From: Caryophanales bacterium
GTDB taxonomy: Bacteria; Bacillota; Bacilli; Bacillales; Bacillaceae_J
Reading direction: 5' to 3'
Assembly (NCBI GenBank): GCA_012840465.1
Contig: DULJ01000067.1
Span: 101,957-165,956 of the forward strand
DNA: 64,000 nucleotides
Part shown: positions 52,886-61,349 of the stretch, in pieces
Layout of the letters: the number at the start of each line of letters is the position of its first letter
How positions within the stretch are numbered: the stretch's first letter is position 1
Position numbers and translations under genes: made by a program
The notes under the pieces: generated by a model
Database searches by the model: none
What the model saw: only the letters and a program-made list of their open reading frames with translations
What the model was told of the DNA's origin: nothing

Positions 52886-54037
52886 ATGTTGCAATTTGAT
52901 ACACATAGTGATCTGTTAGCTTCTATAAAAGTAATCGGTGTTGGTGGCGGCGGCAGTAACGCTGTTAACCGTATGATTGAGCATGGCGTGCAGGGTGTAG
53001 AGTTTATAGCGGTTAATACGGATGCACAAGCTTTAAATCTTTCCAAAGCTGAAATCACACTACAAATTGGCACGAAGCTAACAAGAGGGCTTGGCGCCGG
53101 AGCTAATCCTGAAGTTGGAAAAAAGGCAGCTGAAGAAAGCCGCGAGCAAATTGAGGAAGCACTGAAAGGTGCAGATATGGTGTTTGTTACTGCCGGTATG
53201 GGTGGTGGTACAGGAACAGGTGCAGCACCGGTTATTGCTCAAATTTCTAAGGAATTAGGAGCATTAACTGTAGGGGTTGTAACTCGCCCGTTTACTTTTG
53301 AAGGACGTAAGCGTTCGACCCAAGCTGCAAGTGGAATTGCAGCATTTAAGGAAAATGTCGATACTTTAATCGTAATCCCGAATGATAGATTGTTAGAAAT
53401 TGTGGATAAAAACACGCCAATGCTAGAGGCCTTCCGTGAGGCAGATAATGTACTTCGTCAAGGTGTTCAAGGGATTTCTGATTTAATTGCCGTACCAGGG
53501 TTAATTAACCTTGACTTTGCAGACGTTAAAACAATTATGTCAAATCAAGGGTCTGCACTTATGGGTATCGGTATTGCTACAGGCGAAAGCCGGGCTGCTG
53601 AGGCCGCTAAAAAAGCAATTTCAAGCCCGCTTCTGGAAACATCAATTGATGGTGCACAAGGTGTTCTAATGAACATAACTGGTGGAATGAATCTAAGCTT
53701 GTATGAAGTTCAAGAAGCAGCTGATATCGTGGCCTCTGCATCTGATGAAGAGGTAAATATGATTTTCGGGTCCGTCATTAATGAGAACTTGAACGATGAA
53801 ATTGTTGTAACTGTCATTGCTACAGGTTTTAAAGAAAATGTAAGTAATAAACCAATCCAAGCAAGCCGACCTGGTATGGTCGGAAATCGTCCAACCGTTG
53901 TTCCAAATCGTAATACGGCAAGAAAAGAGGAGCTTGTTCAACCAGAGCAGCCACAACCTAATAATGCAGGTCAGTTTAGTGCCGAGGATACATTAGATAT
54001 CCCCACATTTTTACGAAACCGCAACCGTCATCGCTAA
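52886..54037 (+). CDS. ftsZ: Tubulin-like division GTPase FtsZ
   Basis: Forms the Z-ring. 383 residues from ATG 52886 (AGGAGGATTTTGTG upstream; the track's preceding GTG is out of step with relatives). Tubulin signature [10 protein letters not shown] (about 107-116), N-terminal [16 protein letters not shown]7 loop [11 protein letters not shown]. Variable Asn/Pro/Gln-rich linker, then conserved C-terminal peptide [12 protein letters not shown] that binds FtsA, SepF and others. Confidence 0.98.
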   Translation: MLQFDTHSDLLASIKVIGVGGGGSNAVNRMIEHGVQGVEFIAVNTDAQALNLSKAEITLQIGTKLTRGLGAGANPEVGKKAAEESREQIEEALKGADMVFVTAGMGGGTGTGAAPVIAQISKELGALTVGVVTRPFTFEGRKRSTQAASGIAAFKENVDTLIVIPNDRLLEIVDKNTPMLEAFREADNVLRQGVQGISDLIAVPGLINLDFADVKTIMSNQGSALMGIGIATGESRAAEAAKKAISSPLLETSIDGAQGVLMNITGGMNLSLYEVQEAADIVASASDEEVNMIFGSVINENLNDEIVVTVIATGFKENVSNKPIQASRPGMVGNRPTVVPNRNTARKEELVQPEQPQPNNAGQFSAEDTLDIPTFLRNRNRHR

Positions 54038-54057
54038 CAACAAAGTGGAATAATGAG

Positions 54058-54090
54058 AAAAGCATGTACCTAAAGGTATGTGCTTTTTTG
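54058..54090 (+). terminator. Terminator after ftsZ
   Basis: AAAAGCATGTACC / GGTATGTGCTTTT arms (one G-U pair), 4-base loop, T6 tail. Confidence 0.85.
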
Positions 54091-54103
54091 TATGCATTTC
54101 GCA

Positions 54104-54136
54104 GTCTAGCTCCAGCGCCCAGCGACTGGCAAACTT
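54104..54136 (-). repeat. Dispersed repeat family A, truncated copy
   Basis: Minus strand reads AAGTTTGCCAGTCGCTGGGCGCTGGAGCTAGAC, the 3' end of the family only. Confidence 0.55.
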
Positions 54137-54137
54137 T

Positions 54138-54224
54138 ATCGACAATAATCTAAAAAACATGTCAAAAACTCTATGATAGAGACGTCATAGTATGACAGAC
54201 TTCCAATGAGGATGTGTATATACT
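54138..54224 (+). promoter_or_regulatory. spoIIG-type Spo0A-activated promoter
   Basis: ATGACA (54192-54197) and TATACT (54219-54224) are separated by 21 bases, the abnormal long spacer of the B. subtilis spoIIG promoter. Upstream 0A-box-like sites: TTGTCGAT on the minus strand at 54138-54145 and TGTCAAA at 54160-54166. Together this fits phospho-Spo0A activation of SigA polymerase. Confidence 0.7.
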
Positions 54225-54261
54225 AGTTTCATAGTACTTACAAATGGAAAGGGGAAAATGA

Positions 54262-55176
54262 TTGACCATTTATCTGGACGTTATATGGTTATTGAACTTT
54301 TTCTTTGATTCATTCTTATTATTTTTAACTGCCATAGTTTTAAAACGAAAAGTAAAGAAGTGGCGCATATTTTTAGGAGCATTAATAGGGTCATCGATCG
54401 TTCTTTTTTATTTTACGCCGTATCAAGCAATCTCGTCACATCCTGTTATGAAATTGCTCTACTCTATACTTATTGTATATTCGGCATTTGGATTCCTGAA
54501 ATTTCGTTACTTTATTAAAAATCTCATAACTTTTTATTTTATTACATTTATGGTTGGAGGAGGAATGCTTGGGTTACACTATTTTTTTCAAACAGATATC
54601 GCATTCATAAATGGTACACTTACGTCACAATCAAGTGGATTCGGTGACCCAGTAAGCTGGATAACAGTATTAATTGGATTTCCACTAGTTTGGTATTTTT
54701 CAAAGCACAACATGGAGGAAATGGAGATGACCAAGATTAACTTTGAACAACTTGTTAGTGTTCAAGTTAAAATTGGTGAGGATTACATGTATTTAAAAGG
54801 ACTTATTGATAGTGGTAATCAATTATATGATCCCATCACGCAAACCCCTGTTATGATTCTTGAAATACAAAGGTGCGCATCATGTTTTCCAGCAGCACTC
54901 ATTCATCAATCCCAAAATCCAGAAATGCTTGACTTTAGCACCATCGATCCAAGTTGGGCAAATCGTATTCGGATTGTTCCGTACCGGGCTGTGGGGCAGG
55001 ATCATCAGTTTTTGTTAGCGATTAGACCGGATCAGGTAGTGATTATGAACAATGAAAAAGAAATTATAGTGAAAAAAGTATTAATCGGGTTAAGCCATAC
55101 GATCTTGTCTTCAAACGGGGATTACGAATGCATTATCCATCCGAAGATGTTTACTAATACAAATATATCAGCTTAA
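54262..55176 (+). CDS. spoIIGA: Pro-SigE processing protease SpoIIGA
   Basis: Sporulation membrane aspartic protease that removes the SigE pro-sequence after a SpoIIR signal. 304 residues: five N-terminal membrane helices (about 1-150), then a cytoplasmic domain with the aspartyl-protease-like [11 protein letters not shown] motif near residue 182. TTG start after GGAAAGGGGAAAATGA. Operon with sigE, 23 bases downstream. Confidence 0.96.
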   Translation: MTIYLDVIWLLNFFFDSFLLFLTAIVLKRKVKKWRIFLGALIGSSIVLFYFTPYQAISSHPVMKLLYSILIVYSAFGFLKFRYFIKNLITFYFITFMVGGGMLGLHYFFQTDIAFINGTLTSQSSGFGDPVSWITVLIGFPLVWYFSKHNMEEMEMTKINFEQLVSVQVKIGEDYMYLKGLIDSGNQLYDPITQTPVMILEIQRCASCFPAALIHQSQNPEMLDFSTIDPSWANRIRIVPYRAVGQDHQFLLAIRPDQVVIMNNEKEIIVKKVLIGLSHTILSSNGDYECIIHPKMFTNTNISA

Positions 55177-55199
55177 CAACTAATCTAGGGGGAAGGAAA

Positions 55200-55919
55200 T
55201 TGGGGAAAATTAAAATTAAATTGACACTTATGTGGTACAAACTATTAATGAAATTTGGATTAAAAGCAGATGAAATTTATTATATTGGCGGTAAAGAAGC
55301 GTTACCACCTCCCTTATCAAAAGAAGAGGAGGAGCATTTGTTGGAAAAATTACCGACAGGGGATAAGGCCGCAAAGTCGATATTGATTGAAAGAAACCTT
55401 CGATTAGTCGTTTATATAGCAAGAAAATTCGAAAATACTGGTATTAATATTGAGGATTTAATCAGTATTGGCACGATCGGCTTAATTAAAGCTGTGAATA
55501 CATTTAATCCGGAGAAAAAAATAAAGCTTGCTACATATGCATCAAGATGTATTGAAAATGAGATTCTTATGTATTTACGGAGAAATAATAAAATTCGTTC
55601 AGAAGTATCCTTTGATGAGCCCCTCAATATTGATTGGGATGGTAATGAATTATTACTTTCTGATGTATTAGGAACTGACGAGGATATCATTACTAAGGAT
55701 TTAGATGCAAGTATAGATAGAAATTTATTATTAAAATCTTTAGAGCAATTAAATGATCGTGAAAAACAAATTATGGAACTAAGATTTGGTTTATTGGGCG
55801 GTGAGGAAAAAACGCAAAAGGATGTGGCAGATATGCTTGGTATATCCCAATCCTACATTTCGCGCCTTGAAAAACGGATTATTAAACGTTTACGGAAAGA
55901 ATTCAATAAAATGGTCTGA
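55200..55919 (+). CDS. sigE: RNA polymerase sigma-E factor precursor
   Basis: First mother-cell sigma factor. 239 residues. N-terminal pro-region (about 1-28, [31 protein letters not shown]) cleaved by SpoIIGA; region 2 with [35 protein letters not shown] and [16 protein letters not shown]; region 4 with [27 protein letters not shown] start with GGGGGAAGGAAA upstream. Confidence 0.98.
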   Translation: MGKIKIKLTLMWYKLLMKFGLKADEIYYIGGKEALPPPLSKEEEEHLLEKLPTGDKAAKSILIERNLRLVVYIARKFENTGINIEDLISIGTIGLIKAVNTFNPEKKIKLATYASRCIENEILMYLRRNNKIRSEVSFDEPLNIDWDGNELLLSDVLGTDEDIITKDLDASIDRNLLLKSLEQLNDREKQIMELRFGLLGGEEKTQKDVADMLGISQSYISRLEKRIIKRLRKEFNKMV

Positions 55920-55951
55920 AAATTAGGTCTACATTTCACTTTAAAGTAAGT

Positions 55952-55980
55952 GCATAAATTTCCCTCTTCCGGAGATACTT
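55952..55980 (+). promoter_or_regulatory. SigF-type promoter for sigG
   Basis: GCATA (55952-55956) fits the SigF -35 GywTA; GGAGATACTT (55971-55980) fits every position of the SigF -10 pattern GGnrAnAnTw; spacer 14 (consensus 15). sigG (spoIIIG) is a known SigF target. Confidence 0.65.
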
Positions 55981-56016
55981 TACTTGTACAGCAACCTCTC
56001 AATTAGGAGGGAAAGA

Positions 56017-56793
56017 ATGACACGAAATAAAGTAGAAATTTGTGGTGTAGACACATCAAAGCTTCCAGTATTGAAGAATGAAGAAATGCGCAAATTGTTC
56101 CGGGAAATGCAAAGTGGGGACATTAGTGCAAGAGAGAAACTGGTTAATGGCAACTTACGTCTCGTTCTTAGTGTAATTCAACGGTTCAACAACAGAGGGG
56201 AATATGTAGATGATCTATTCCAGGTTGGCTGTATAGGCTTGATGAAATCAATTGATAACTTTGATTTAAGTCAAAACGTGAAATTTTCAACATATGCTGT
56301 ACCGATGATAATTGGAGAAATACGCCGGTATTTGCGTGATAATAATCCGATCCGTGTTTCGAGGTCTTTAAGGGATATCGCTTATAAGGCATTACAAGTA
56401 AGAGAAAGATTAATGGGTATGACATCAAGAGAGCCGACAGCCGAAGATATTGCGAAGGAATTAGACGTTCCCCATGAAGAAATTGTCTTTGCATTGGATG
56501 CCATTCAAGATCCGGTTTCACTATTTGAACCTATCTATAACGATGGCGGGGATCCAATCTTTGTAATGGATCAATTAAGTGATGAAAAAAGTAAAGATCT
56601 TCAATGGATCGAAGAAATTGCACTTAAAGAAGGTATGAGACGCCTAAATGAAAGGGAAAAACTTATTTTAACAAAAAGGTTTTTCCAAGGAAAAACACAA
56701 ATGGAAGTTGCTGAAGAAATTGGAATTTCTCAAGCGCAAGTATCGCGTTTGGAGAAAGCAGCAATTAAACAAATGAATAAAAATATACAATGA
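56017..56793 (+). CDS. sigG: RNA polymerase sigma-G factor
   Basis: Late forespore sigma factor. 258 residues from ATG 56017 (TAGGAGGGAAAG upstream). No pro-sequence. The N-terminal TRNKVEICGVDTSKLPVLKNEEM contains the segment that separates SigG from SigF and is the site of anti-sigma recognition; region 2 VDDLFQVGCIGLMKSIDNF; region 4 KTQMEVAEEIGISQAQVSRLEK. Follows sigE, separated by its own promoter. Confidence 0.97.
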   Translation: MTRNKVEICGVDTSKLPVLKNEEMRKLFREMQSGDISAREKLVNGNLRLVLSVIQRFNNRGEYVDDLFQVGCIGLMKSIDNFDLSQNVKFSTYAVPMIIGEIRRYLRDNNPIRVSRSLRDIAYKALQVRERLMGMTSREPTAEDIAKELDVPHEEIVFALDAIQDPVSLFEPIYNDGGDPIFVMDQLSDEKSKDLQWIEEIALKEGMRRLNEREKLILTKRFFQGKTQMEVAEEIGISQAQVSRLEKAAIKQMNKNIQ

Positions 56794-56796
56794 TTG

Positions 56797-56826
56797 GACT
56801 TGCATGGATGCAAGTCTTTTTTTTTG
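56797..56826 (+). terminator. Terminator after sigG
   Basis: GACTTGCA / TGCAAGTC with a TGGA loop and T9 tail. Confidence 0.9.
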
Positions 56827-56885
56827 GTTCACTTCAATCATAGTCCAAGCCTTTTATTTCATATATTTGTAGGGAAAGAGGTGGA

Positions 56886-57188
56886 ATGAATATGCTTACA
56901 ATAACTGACTTTCAAATTAAAGATGTTGTTAATGTTGCTGATGGTAAAAAATTAGGGAACATTACGGATTTAGATATAAATTTAGTAACAGGTAAAATTG
57001 ATGCGATCATCATTCAAACCGGTTCAAAAATGATGGGGTTTTTCGGGAAAAATGATGAGGTTGTAATCCCGTGGAGTAATATCGTAAAAATTGGCACGGA
57101 TGTTATTCTCGTCCGTTATTTTCGGACCACTTATCATGATGAAGATGAAATGGAAGCTGAAGTAAAAGCACCAAAAACTTTCTATTAA
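56886..57188 (+). CDS. ylmC: PRC-barrel protein YlmC/YmxH family
   Basis: 100 residues with a PRC-barrel-like fold (FQIKDVVNVADGKKLGNITDLDINLVTGKIDAIII...VVIPWSNIVKIGTDVILV). Sporulation-associated family in bacilli, exact role unknown; slightly longer than the B. subtilis protein because of an acidic C-terminal tail. ATG after AGAGGTGGA. The stop codon lies in the left arm of a family B hairpin. B. subtilis ylmA-ylmB are not present here. Confidence 0.85.
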   Translation: MNMLTITDFQIKDVVNVADGKKLGNITDLDINLVTGKIDAIIIQTGSKMMGFFGKNDEVVIPWSNIVKIGTDVILVRYFRTTYHDEDEMEAEVKAPKTFY

Positions 57189-57230
57189 CTTTATTCAGTA
57201 AGGGTACACATTTAGGCTGAATAAAGTTAA
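57185..57230. repeat. Repeat family B hairpin after ylmC
   Basis: TTAACTTTATTCAG / CTGAATAAAGTTAA, perfect 14-bp arms, 18-base loop, then AACCTTCGGCGG. Same arms as 46313-46346, also overlapping a stop codon. Confidence 0.75.
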
Positions 57231-57324
57231 AACCTTCGGCGGATATAATATTTCTCTTAATTTATATTGATGTTGTGGTAAAATATGAATAAAATATACT
57301 ATATTTACGGGAAAGGGGCTCTTG

Positions 57325-58170
57325 ATGATAAAGGAACCATTTAAACTTCAAGAATCAGTTATGTTAATTGAACCATGGAACCCTATAAATCAAAAAATTA
57401 TTGCGGGCATTTCTACACGTAATGGTGGATTTAGCAAAGAGCCTTTTCATTCGATGAATCTTGGTTTACACGTGAATGATAGTTGGGAAGATGTTATTCG
57501 AAACAGAGAGAAGCTTTCCCAAATGATCGGCGCCCCTTTACATACATGGATTTGCGCGGAACAAATTCATGGTAATAAAATTGCAAAAGTCTCTAAAGAA
57601 GATATAGGGAAAGGTTCAACTCAAATGGAAACGGCGATAAAGGGTGTGGATGGTTTATACACAAGAGATCAAAACACTTTTCTATTTTCTGCCTATGCCG
57701 ATTGCGTTCCATTGTATTTTTTTGCTAAGTCAGAAGATATAATAGGAGTAGCCCATGCTGGTTGGCGTGGAACGGCGGCCAATATAGGCGGTAAAATGAT
57801 AGAAAAGTGGATGAGTGATGAAAATATCGCTGTAGAGGATATCGTAGTCGGTATCGGTCCTTCCATCGGGAAATGCTGTTATGTTGTCGATGATTATGTA
57901 ATGGAACAAATGGCCGAAAGCTTGGAGGGAGCGTTAACAACTAAATTATATGAAAAAGTGTCAGATGGGCAATATCGTCTTGATTTAAAAGCGGTTAATT
58001 ATGAAATGATTAGAAAATCAGGAATCCTATCTGAACATATTGAAGTATCTAACTACTGTACTAGCTGCCATTCTGATTTGTTTTTCTCACACCGAAAGAG
58101 TCAAGGTAAAACAGGAAGGATGCTGAGCTTTATTGGTATGAAGGACGGAGGTTCAGGTTTTGTCAGTTAA
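57325..58170 (+). CDS. ylmD: YfiH/PgeF-family polyphenol oxidase-type protein YlmD
   Basis: 281 residues from ATG 57325 (AAAGGGGCTCTTG upstream). Family of peptidoglycan editing factor PgeF / purine nucleoside phosphorylase-like proteins, once called laccase domain. Metal-binding His/Cys motifs: WICAEQIHGN, ADCVPLYF and GVAHAGWRGT, with C-terminal NYCTSCHSDLFFSHR. Overlaps ylmE by 11 bases; coupled. Confidence 0.92.
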   Translation: MIKEPFKLQESVMLIEPWNPINQKIIAGISTRNGGFSKEPFHSMNLGLHVNDSWEDVIRNREKLSQMIGAPLHTWICAEQIHGNKIAKVSKEDIGKGSTQMETAIKGVDGLYTRDQNTFLFSAYADCVPLYFFAKSEDIIGVAHAGWRGTAANIGGKMIEKWMSDENIAVEDIVVGIGPSIGKCCYVVDDYVMEQMAESLEGALTTKLYEKVSDGQYRLDLKAVNYEMIRKSGILSEHIEVSNYCTSCHSDLFFSHRKSQGKTGRMLSFIGMKDGGSGFVS

Positions 58171-58837
58171 AGAGAATTTACACCTAATTCAAGCAAATAT
58201 CGCTGAGGTTTGCAGAAAAACAAACCGTGATCCAGATGAAATCAAAATAATTGCAGTAACAAAATATGTTTCAACCGAAACTGCGCAAAGTGCCGTTGAT
58301 GCAGGAATCAAGCATATCGGTGAAAACCGTGATAGCGGTCTAAATCAAAAATGGGAGACCATTGGTGAACGTGCCGTATGGCATTTCATTGGGACACTAC
58401 AAACGAGAAAAGTGAAAAATATTATCGGTAAAGTTGATTATATTCATTCACTGGACCGCTTAAGCTTGGCTGAGGAGATTAATAAGCGGGCTGATCATAT
58501 CATCAAATGTTTTGTTCAAGTTAATGCCGCTAATGAAGAAACAAAACAAGGATTATCAGTGACCGAGGTTGTTCCATTTGTAAAAGACCTAAAGGATTTT
58601 CCTAATATTAAGGTTGTAGGTCTTATGACTATGGCACCCTTTACAGAGGATGAAGGAGTTCTTCGTGGAACGTTCTCTAAAGTTAAAAAGCTTCAAAAAG
58701 ATGTACAAGCTTTAAACCTTCCCTATGCACCTTGTGAAGAATTATCAATGGGAATGTCCAACGATTATAAAATTGCGATTGAAGCAGGAGCGACGATGAT
58801 CAGAATCGGCACCTTTTTGGTCGGAAAGGAATTTTAG
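58160..58837 (+). CDS. ylmE: PLP-binding YggS-family protein YlmE
   Basis: 225-residue alanine-racemase-like TIM-barrel that binds pyridoxal phosphate through the Lys in IIAVTKYVS (about residue 35); conserved HFIGTLQTRKVK, SLDR and SMGMSNDYKIAIEAGATMIRIGT phosphate-binding end. Regulates PLP and amino-acid balance, no known reaction. TTG start after CGGAGG within ylmD. Confidence 0.94.
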   Translation: MSVKENLHLIQANIAEVCRKTNRDPDEIKIIAVTKYVSTETAQSAVDAGIKHIGENRDSGLNQKWETIGERAVWHFIGTLQTRKVKNIIGKVDYIHSLDRLSLAEEINKRADHIIKCFVQVNAANEETKQGLSVTEVVPFVKDLKDFPNIKVVGLMTMAPFTEDEGVLRGTFSKVKKLQKDVQALNLPYAPCEELSMGMSNDYKIAIEAGATMIRIGTFLVGKEF

Positions 58838-58850
58838 GGGGTAATGAATT

Positions 58851-59288
58851 ATGAGCATTAAGTCAAAATTTAGAACCTTTTTCGCCTTGGACGATGAAGA
58901 AGAATATTTCGAAGAGCAAACTCCAATGGAAGAGGAGTATGAAGTCCCACGACGTGTAACAAGGTCACAAAAGCAAAATGTCGTCAGCCTACAAAGCATT
59001 CAGCAATCATCAAAGGTTATTTTATGCGAGCCCAGCATCTATGATGAAGTTCAAGAGATTGCCGACCATTTAAAGAATCGTAAAACTGTAGTTATTAATT
59101 TGCAAAGAGTAACAACAGACCAAGGAATGCGAATAGTCGACTTTTTGAGCGGTACCGTTTATGCTATAGGTGGAGATATTAATAAACTAGGTGCAAATAC
59201 GTTTATTTGCACACCGGAAAATGTTGATATAACCGGCTCTATATCTGATATGTCACAGGGAATGGGGTCAATGGAGGACAGGTGGTGA
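58851..59288 (+). CDS. sepF: Cell-division protein SepF (YlmF)
   Basis: 145 residues. N-terminal amphipathic helix ([13 protein letters not shown]) for membrane tethering, acidic linker, and SepF/DUF552 domain (about 60-140: [32 protein letters not shown]) that forms rings and binds the FtsZ C-terminus. ATG after TAGGGGGTAATGA. Part of the ylmDEFGH set. Confidence 0.96.
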   Translation: MSIKSKFRTFFALDDEEEYFEEQTPMEEEYEVPRRVTRSQKQNVVSLQSIQQSSKVILCEPSIYDEVQEIADHLKNRKTVVINLQRVTTDQGMRIVDFLSGTVYAIGGDINKLGANTFICTPENVDITGSISDMSQGMGSMEDRW

Positions 59289-59292
59289 TTAA

Positions 59293-59559
59293 GTGGGGGT
59301 AATTGGAAGTATAATTTCACAACTAATTGGAATTTATAGCTGGGCAATTATTATTTATATTTTTATGTCATGGTTTCCTGGTGCTAGAGAATCATCGATT
59401 GGACAATTTTTAGGAAGAATTGTAGAACCATTTTTAGAACCGTTTCGACGAATTATTCCTCCTTTGGGGATGATTGATATTTCGCCAATTGCAGCCATTT
59501 TTGTGTTAAAATTTGCACAAGCTGGTGCAGTAAACTTATTTCACTTTTTTGGGCTATAA
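59293..59559 (+). CDS. ylmG: YggT-family membrane protein YlmG
   Basis: 88 residues with two hydrophobic regions and the YggT hallmark [32 protein letters not shown]. Role in envelope or division not settled. GTG start after AGGTGGTGATTAA, four bases past sepF, so coupled. Confidence 0.92.
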   Translation: MGVIGSIISQLIGIYSWAIIIYIFMSWFPGARESSIGQFLGRIVEPFLEPFRRIIPPLGMIDISPIAAIFVLKFAQAGAVNLFHFFGL

Positions 59560-59566
59560 TTCATAA

Positions 59567-59599
59567 GCAGGGGTCTATAAAAGGATCTCTGTTTTTTTA
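59567..59599 (+). terminator. Probable terminator after ylmG
   Basis: CAGGGGTC / GATCTCTG stem using G-U pairs, T7 tail. Confidence 0.65.
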
Positions 59600-59635
59600 C
59601 ATTTACCTACCAAATTAGGATTAAAGGTGATTTCA

Positions 59636-60409
59636 ATGTCTATTTATCAACATTTTCGTAAAGAAGAACGTGCTTTTATTGATCAAATTATCGAATGGCG
59701 GGAACAGGTTACCAATGAATATACATACAAACTCCTTGATTTTCATGACCCTCGGGAAATAGACATTGTTCAAAGTATAATAGGTTCAAAAGAAGACGTA
59801 AAATGTGCTTTTTGGGGTGGATATGACCAGGCGGAAAGGCAAAGAGCAATCCTTTACCCGGAATACTATGAAGTTCAGAATGATGATTTTGATATTGTTG
59901 CTTTTTCAATAAATTTCCCTTCTAAATTTGTATCACTAGACCATCGAAAAGTTCTAGGTTCAACAATGGGGTTGGGGTTAAAAAGGTCAAAATTTGGTGA
60001 TATCATAATTGATAACGACATGGCGCAAATCCTCGTAGCAGGTCAAGTCGCAGAATATGTCAGACTTCATTTCAATCAAGTTGGCAAAACAAATGTGACA
60101 CTTGAACAAATTGGGTGTGAGAAGATCATACCCGTGAATGATGAATGGCATGAGCATACGTGTACGGTATCCTCAATGCGGCTTGATGTTATTTTGGCTG
60201 AAGTGTTTAATCTTTCGAGAACAAAAGTATGGCCATACATTCAAAATCAAATGGTAAAAGTAAATTGGAGGATTACGGATGACCCCTCCTACCATTGTCA
60301 CCAAGGTGATACATTATCGATGCGGACGTTTGGGCGATGCAAGATAAAAAGGATTGAAGGGCAAACAAAGAAAGAAAAATGGCGTATTGTTGTGGCAAAG
60401 GCAAAATAA
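59636..60409 (+). CDS. ylmH: S4-domain RNA-binding protein YlmH
   Basis: 257 residues from ATG 59636 (AAAGGTGATTTCA upstream). N-terminal YlmH domain with ILYPEYYE, C-terminal S4 RNA-binding domain (about 180-240: SSMRLDVILAEVFNLSRTKVWPYIQNQMVKVNW). In B. subtilis YlmH associates with 50S-peptidyl-tRNA complexes and supports ribosome quality control alongside RqcH/RqcP. Confidence 0.93.
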   Translation: MSIYQHFRKEERAFIDQIIEWREQVTNEYTYKLLDFHDPREIDIVQSIIGSKEDVKCAFWGGYDQAERQRAILYPEYYEVQNDDFDIVAFSINFPSKFVSLDHRKVLGSTMGLGLKRSKFGDIIIDNDMAQILVAGQVAEYVRLHFNQVGKTNVTLEQIGCEKIIPVNDEWHEHTCTVSSMRLDVILAEVFNLSRTKVWPYIQNQMVKVNWRITDDPSYHCHQGDTLSMRTFGRCKIKRIEGQTKKEKWRIVVAKAK

Positions 60410-60502
60410 TTATTGAAAATGTTGCAGGAATTAGAATAAATGTGTCGAAAAATATATAAATCATAACTTTGGATTTTTTACTAAACGTTGGAGGTGTCAC
60501 CT

Positions 60503-61000
60503 ATGCCATTAACACCATTAGATATTCATAATAAGGAATTTAGCCGTGGTTTTCGTGGGTATGATGAGGATGAAGTTAATGAATTTTTAGACCAAGTTAT
60601 TAAAGATTACGAAATCATCATTCGTGAGAAAAAAGACCTTGAAGAAAAAGTGAAAGATTTAACAGAAAGATTAACTTATTTTTCTAATATTGAGGAAACT
60701 TTAAATAAATCGATAATAGTAGCGCAGGAAGCTGCTGAAGAAGTTAGAAGAAACGCACAAACTGAATCAAAGTTGATTATCAAGGAAGCAGAGAAAAATG
60801 CTGACAGGATTATAAATGAGGCATTAAGTAAATCTCGCAGAATTGCGATTGAGATCGATGAACTGAAAAAGCAATCGAAAGTATTCCGCAATCGTTTCCG
60901 CATGTTAATTAAAGCCCAATTAGAAATGATTGAAAGCGATGATTGGGAGCATTTAATGCAATATAATGAAGAAGAGCCCGAAGAATTAACGGAATCTTAA
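60503..61000 (+). CDS. divIVA: Septum/pole-targeting protein DivIVA
   Basis: 165 residues from ATG 60503 (TTGGAGGTGTCACCT upstream). N-terminal lipid-binding domain MPLTPLDIHNKEFSRGFRGYDEDEVNEFLDQV, then long coiled coil (about 30-150) and an acidic tail. Recognises negative curvature and places Min proteins and chromosome-anchoring factors in sporulation. The upstream gap contains one exact 0A-box-like TGTCGAA at 60443-60449. Confidence 0.97.
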   Translation: MPLTPLDIHNKEFSRGFRGYDEDEVNEFLDQVIKDYEIIIREKKDLEEKVKDLTERLTYFSNIEETLNKSIIVAQEAAEEVRRNAQTESKLIIKEAEKNADRIINEALSKSRRIAIEIDELKKQSKVFRNRFRMLIKAQLEMIESDDWEHLMQYNEEEPEELTES

Positions 61001-61007
61001 AGAAAAC

Positions 61008-61036
61008 TTGACGTAAGCAAAATGTTTGAATATAAT
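61008..61036 (+). promoter_or_regulatory. SigA promoter for ileS
   Basis: TTGACG, 17-base spacer, TATAAT. Lies eight bases after the divIVA stop and feeds the T-box leader. Confidence 0.88.
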
Positions 61037-61042
61037 TTGGAT

Positions 61043-61328
61043 ATTCTTATTTTTAAACGATGACAGGGACAGTAGACTTTACAGTTCACCGCCAGCGAAT
61101 CGAGGATCGTGCAAGCTCGATGGAAGAGGTAAAGAAGAAGATCACCCTTGAGTTCTTAAGCTGAAATTAGGTTGGCTAGTAAGCTTGGGCGTTTTATTCA
61201 CGTTACGAATAGCAAAGCGAGCTGACTAATTCAAGTATAGAAACAATATACTTTTATTGCTAATTTGGGTGGTACCGCGGGAATACCTTCTCGTCCCTTT
61301 CTTGGGATGGAGAAGGTTTTTTTATTGT
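61043..61328 (+). promoter_or_regulatory. T-box riboswitch leader (isoleucine)
   Basis: Long structured leader with the Stem I AGTAGA-type motif near its 5' side, a candidate specifier ATC (Ile) in GAAGATCACC, and the T-box GGGTGGTACCGCGGG at 61267-61281. A terminator (ACCTTCTCGTCCC / GGGATGGAGAAGGT, T8) at 61285-61326 competes with the antiterminator. Uncharged tRNA-Ile should permit read-through into ileS. Confidence 0.95.
61285..61326 (+). terminator. T-box-controlled terminator before ileS
   Basis: ACCTTCTCGTCCC pairs with GGGATGGAGAAGGT across TTTCTT; followed by TTTTTTT. Confidence 0.93.
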
Positions 61329-61349
61329 GAAAAATAGGAGGATTTAAAA

